Positions 63,985 to 64,000 of a DNA stretch of 64,000 nt are shown one piece after another; position 1 is the stretch's first letter, and each line of letters begins with the position of its first letter. The notes under the pieces are model-generated. The model worked only from the letters and a program-made list of their open reading frames with translations. It was not told the DNA's origin and did not search any database. The position numbers and the translations under genes are program-made. The stretch comes from an uncultured Flavobacteriaceae bacterium (GTDB lineage Bacteria > Bacteroidota > Bacteroidia > Flavobacteriales > Flavobacteriaceae), in the NCBI GenBank assembly GCA_913065125.1, contig CAJYAG010000003.1, positions 1 to 64,000 on the forward strand, read 5' to 3'.

Positions 63985-63992
63985 TATTTTTG
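63985..63992 (+). promoter_or_regulatory. Possible promoter -7 box at the window edge
   Basis: TATTTTTG fits TAnnTTTG and lies 5 bases before an ATG at 63997-63999, which may start the next gene. A TTTG occurs at 63966-63969, spaced 15 bases, shorter than usual. The next gene is outside the window. Confidence 0.35.
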
Positions 63993-64000
63993 TTTTATGA

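Overview
This window is chromosomal DNA from a member of the Bacteroidota, most probably the family Flavobacteriaceae (a Polaribacter/Tenacibaculum-like organism; the genus cannot be fixed from the sequence alone). The evidence is an AT-rich base composition, about a dozen promoter -7 boxes of the Bacteroidota type TAnnTTTG (most often TATCTTTG), a T9SS cargo protein with a C-terminal sorting domain, a PorP/SprF-family protein, many short lipoproteins, GSCFA, DUF6089 and SIMPL family proteins, and a biopterin-dependent phenylalanine hydroxylase. Most of the window looks like core chromosome with short intergenic gaps. I see no rRNA, no CRISPR array, no transposase and no prophage.

Layout. Bases 1-6143: the end of a LytTR regulator, a secreted SGNH/PKD/T9SS protein, a small unlisted zinc-ribbon protein, a cupin lipoprotein, two tandem membrane-anchored alpha/beta hydrolases and a DEAD-box helicase. 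Bases 6202-14906: an esterase with TPRs, an OmpA lipoprotein, ApbE (flavinylation), a WG-repeat-like protein, a methyltransferase, a GldL-like mini membrane protein, methionine aminopeptidase, a CoA-transferase, a HAD-like protein and a monothiol thioredoxin-fold protein. Bases 14915-20896: phosphoglycerate mutase, a CBM9/GHL10 lipoprotein pair, phenylalanine hydroxylase and a rhodanese. Bases 20893-28591: a TPR histidine kinase with its NarL-type regulator and an overlapping small membrane coiled-coil protein, a YD-repeat-like secreted protein, several membrane or lipoproteins and a GSCFA protein. Bases 28682-35562: alaS, then an M23 peptidase-MerR-LemA-TPM-TPM-lipoprotein run. Bases 35545-42853: a giant purple-acid-phosphatase/kinase-like/beta-barrel lipoprotein, divergent from an HD-phosphohydrolase fused to a Pycsar-effector-like membrane domain, then a GAF-like protein. 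Bases 42937-46200: der, a SIMPL protein, era and initiator tRNA-fMet with a textbook promoter and terminator. Bases 46538-47911: a membrane-anchored MtaB-like radical SAM protein that I regard as the most unusual gene here. Bases 47943-59604: an M28 peptidase, PorP/SprF, then the outer-membrane and envelope block murI, two OmpH/Skp genes, bamA, uppS, DUF6089, nadK and a CBS protein, divergent from pdxJ and an esterase. Bases 59616-64000: a small lipoprotein, a holin-superfamily-IV-like membrane protein, and the tig-clpP-clpX protein quality-control block.

How the genes fit together. Outer-membrane biogenesis (OmpH x2, BamA, DUF6089, UppS for the lipid carrier, MurI for peptidoglycan) forms one block. 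Tig, ClpP and ClpX form a folding/proteolysis block. Three stand-out systems deserve follow-up: (i) the four-TM radical SAM protein that has lost the auxiliary iron-sulfur-cluster domain of the methylthiotransferases it descends from; (ii) the PAP-phosphatase/kinase-like/barrel surface protein next to the HD-PycTM fusion; (iii) a family of GC-rich palindromic micro-elements, one of which is inserted in frame in alaS and another of which interrupts a second repeat type downstream of tig.
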